A stretch of 64,000 bases of DNA from CAYMEV01 sp964389675 [NCBI: uncultured Candidatus Sumerlaeota bacterium]. GTDB taxonomy: Bacteria > CAYMEV01. Shown here in pieces: positions 61,715-64,000 of this stretch. The stretch spans positions 62,001 through 126,000 of the forward strand of contig CAYMEV010000007.1 of the NCBI GenBank assembly GCA_964389675.1, read 5' to 3'. Position 1 is the first letter of the stretch; every line of letters starts with the position of its first letter. The notes beneath the pieces were generated by a model. The model did no database searches and was not told where the DNA came from. It was given only the letters and a program-made list of their open reading frames with translations. A program made the position numbers and the translations under genes.

Positions 61715-64000
61715 TTAGGTATCAGAAGAAAAAAGCAGATATATTCCGAGAAGCAGGAAAATTATGTTTGCAGCCCATGCTGCCAGAAATGGCGGAAGTA
61801 TTTCCGCCTTACCAAGCGATTGGAAAAGGGCTAATAAAATCCAGTATACTATTCCAAGCAATATGCTTATTACAACACCAAAAAACACTGCAGCCTTCCT
61901 TGTCTTAATTAATCCGAAAGGAAATGATATAAAAGCAAGCACAAGGCAGACAAATGGATAGGCTACCTTGAAATAGAGAGATACAACAAATTCCATAGAC
62001 TTGTACCCTCCCTTCTCAAGCCTTTTAACATATTCACCAAGCTCTGCATAGTTCATTTCCATTGGGTTTCTCTGTTCTCTTATGAAATAGTCAGGTTCCT
62101 CATTAAACTGATCAAATTCCTCAAGTTTTTCAAATGTCTCATATTTCATGGAATTGTCAGGCATAAAGCTTCTTATCCAGCCATTATAGAATATCCACTC
62201 TGAATTATTCCTGTTATATTCAGCAAGGGCAGAATGGATTACCTGCTTCATCTCAAAATCATCAGAATAGCTGTAGATCATAAGATTATAGAGCTTAATC
62301 TCTTTAGGGTCCACTATATGTATATTATAAATAGAGTTATGCAAGCCATGAAACCATTCCTGGTTCTGCATAAATGAATGATTCCTGTCCTTTTTTCTTA
62401 TATCATAGTTTTTTACGTCCCTGGATTTGCGAAGGGCCTGCGGGGCAAGATATTCATTTATCCAAAAAAGGCCGAAAGATATTATAAGGGATATTACCAT
62501 AAAGGGTATGAAAAGCCTGTATATGCTTATTCCCAATGCCTTGAAGGCAGTGATTTCATTGTTTTTCGAAAATAGGCCTATAGTTATAAGGATTGCAAGC
62601 AGGGTTGAGAAGGGTATTGCATAGCTGAGCAGGGTTGGTGCCCGGTATATTGTGTATAGAAGCAGATTAAAAAGGCTGCTTTGATTTTTTAGAACATCGT
62701 CAATTATCTGGAAAGCATCTATTACTATAAAGAGGATCGCTGAGATTGATATTACTCCTGCAAAGTTTTTTATGAAGCTCTTTAAGAGATATCGGTCAAG
62801 TATCATCAGCAGATTGGTTCTACTCCTGAGCCTTGCTGATTGTATCTCCTTTGAATCCTGAAAACTGTCTTTATGAATCCTGTCGACAGTATTTGTTTTT
62901 CTCCTTGTTACTATTGCCTCCAGAGGCTTTAAAAGCTTCTGTATGAAACGATTGTTTGCCTCTATTGATGATCTGTAAACAAGGAAAACTGATACTGCTC
63001 CAAGTATGATGTTTGGCATCCAGATTGATAGGACAGGATTTATATACCCTTCCTTTCCCAGTGTTTCACCAAGGATAAACAGTATATAATAGATTAGAAT
63101 TATGAAAAGGCTTACAGCTATGCCTGAATATTTTCCCCCCCGCGAAAATATTGTTCCAAAGGGGAGAGATATGAGGACAAATATGATACAGCTGAATGGA
63201 AGGCTGAATTTCTTTGCATATTCAAGCCTTATGCTGTTTACAAGCTTTTTTGCATATATAAGCTCATTTTCAAGGATATTAAGTTCATGCTTCTGGGATT
63301 CTGACAGGTTCTGCACGGCATAGCCCATCTTCTTTTCTGTCATTTTCAAAATGCTTTCCCTTGCAGAATTAAGCTGTTCCATCAGCTCATAAACTGTCAT
63401 CTCCTTTATTCCTTTAGGGGTTTTATCTGATTTAGCTTCGGTTTCAAAGCCTATCCTGATATCCTGTGTATTGAATTTGCTAATATCATATGTTGATTTC
63501 TGAAATGATTCCATAATATGGATGCTTCCGTTGACAAGCCTTAATATAATTTCATCCTGGTCCGGCTTTGAGATAAAATAACCCTCTTGAGCCAGTATTA
63601 TGCTGGTCTTCCCCGTTTCCCTCTCATCTGAAATAAAGAGGCCCTCCATGATCCCTTCCTTGGTTATATTTTCAGTATATAGCAGGATATTTTCATAATC
63701 AGAATTAAATACCTTGGGATCAAGCCCGGCTGTTGCTTTTGAAAGGAGTATCTGGCTCTTTAGTGACCTGAATTTATGATTGCTGTATGGAAGAAGATCG
63801 AGCATCAAAAAAGCACATATAAGAAAAATCAGGATCCCAAGGAACAGCAATGGCTTTAACATTTTGAATATGCTTATACCAGATGATTTCATTGCTATTA
63901 TTTCATAGTCATTGCTTAATCTGGACAGACCCATAAGAATTCCAAGCAACAGGCTCATCGGTATGCTCAAGGACAGGATAAAAGGCAGTGAGAGAAGTAT
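61715..64000 (-). CDS. lptFG: fused LptF-LptG lipopolysaccharide export permease, partial
   Basis: The open frame runs through the right window end, so the N terminus is missing. The visible 761 residues hold two consecutive YjgP/YjgQ permease units. The first, at about 62980-64000, is LptF-like (SRLSNDYEIIAMKSSGISI, a periplasmic jelly-roll region, then the C-terminal helix set). A hydrophilic linker spans about 62820-62980, and the second unit, at 61715-62820, is LptG-like (DRYLLKSFIKNF, NNEITAFKALGISIYRLF and a similar C terminus). LptF and LptG with LptB extract LPS from the inner membrane and push it along the Lpt bridge. They are usually separate genes. No ribosome binding site precedes the Met at the start of the second unit, so a single fused protein is the best reading. 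A G7 tract (63135-63141) lies in the first unit. Confidence 0.92.
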   Translation of the reverse strand: MLLSLPFILSLSIPMSLLLGILMGLSRLSNDYEIIAMKSSGISIFKMLKPLLFLGILIFLICAFLMLDLLPYSNHKFRSLKSQILLSKATAGLDPKVFNSDYENILLYTENITKEGIMEGLFISDERETGKTSIILAQEGYFISKPDQDEIILRLVNGSIHIMESFQKSTYDISKFNTQDIRIGFETEAKSDKTPKGIKEMTVYELMEQLNSARESILKMTEKKMGYAVQNLSESQKHELNILENELIYAKKLVNSIRLEYAKKFSLPFSCIIFVLISLPFGTIFSRGGKYSGIAVSLFIILIYYILFILGETLGKEGYINPVLSIWMPNIILGAVSVFLVYRSSIEANNRFIQKLLKPLEAIVTRRKTNTVDRIHKDSFQDSKEIQSARLRSRTNLLMILDRYLLKSFIKNFAGVISISAILFIVIDAFQIIDDVLKNQSSLFNLLLYTIYRAPTLLSYAIPFSTLLAILITIGLFSKNNEITAFKALGISIYRLFIPFMVISLIISFGLFWINEYLAPQALRKSRDVKNYDIRKKDRNHSFMQNQEWFHGLHNSIYNIHIVDPKEIKLYNLMIYSYSDDFEMKQVIHSALAEYNRNNSEWIFYNGWIRSFMPDNSMKYETFEKLEEFDQFNEEPDYFIREQRNPMEMNYAELGEYVKRLEKGGYKSMEFVVSLYFKVAYPFVCLVLAFISFPFGLIKTRKAAVFFGVVISILLGIVYWILLALFQSLGKAEILPPFLAAWAANIIFLLLGIYLLFSSDT
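63135..63141 (-). repeat. G7 tract (coding strand) in lptFG
   Basis: Seven C residues on the plus strand encode Arg-Gly-Gly on the minus strand. It is one of several G7-G8 tracts in envelope-related or maturase genes of this window. Confidence 0.85.

Overview
The window is a gene-dense, AT-rich chromosomal segment from a diderm (Gram-negative-type) bacterium. The evidence for an outer membrane is an LptF/LptG-type lipopolysaccharide export permease at the right edge, two large exported proteins whose C-terminal halves look like outer-membrane beta-barrels, an MltD-like lipoprotein lytic transglycosylase and several other lipoproteins. Lipoprotein-rich content, c-di-GMP signalling, bactofilin-like and TPR proteins, a GH57 enzyme beside a GlgA-like protein, frequent TTG starts and a tRNA without encoded CCA would fit a free-living spirochaete or a relative, but the lineage is an inference. 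There are no phage genes, insertion sequences or CRISPR arrays.

Layout. 34-3607: the two halves of a heterodimeric ABC exporter. 3775-6021: a K+ channel converging on a NupC-type nucleoside transporter. 6185-8101: HtpG. 8157-13620: the most unusual locus, a three-gene operon. It encodes a DUF2207-like membrane protein ending in nine His-Ser-Ala-Cys units, a PqqD-like/radical SAM/SPASM protein one base downstream, and a coiled-coil zinc-ribbon protein. 13746-19282: a minus-strand operon with an HExxH metallopeptidase/barrel protein, a metallo-beta-lactamase-fold hydrolase and two membrane proteins of unknown function. 19461-20966: an exported M14 carboxypeptidase. 21138-25554: two tandem DUF374 acyltransferases, RadA and NadB. 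25644-32460: phosphate butyryltransferase, a DUF6178-like protein, a GT-C/DUF2142-like membrane protein and an alkaline-phosphatase-superfamily (sulfatase-fold) enzyme.

32457-36397 (minus): an aminopeptidase-like/barrel protein and MltD. 36629-37968: an M23 peptidase, a small ORF and an initiator tRNA. 37978-41526 (minus): a GH57 glycosidase and a degenerate GlgA-like protein. 41739-46858: PspA, an unknown protein, Era, a serine beta-lactamase-fold protein and a PP2C phosphatase. 46979-48640: a bactofilin-like protein and a convergent lipoprotein. 48742-49869: a ferredoxin-domain aldo/keto reductase. 50002-56855: a tight operon of GAF-GGDEF, a DNRLRE-like exported protein, RNase HII, SecA and a nitrilase homologue whose catalytic Cys is Ser. 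56933-61668: a giant TPR protein and MetK. 61715-64000 (minus): LptF and LptG fused in one reading frame, cut by the window end.

The strongest candidate for an undescribed system is 8157-13620. A cytosolic radical SAM maturase with its own peptide-recognition domain lies directly downstream of a membrane protein whose predicted cytoplasmic tail is a 3x3 array of Cys/His/Ser/Ala units. The protein sequence of that array is exact while its codons have diverged, which points to selection on the peptide. Other notable points are the LptFG fusion, the Cys-to-Ser nitrilase, the degenerate GlgA next to GH57, and G7-G8 tracts in four genes.
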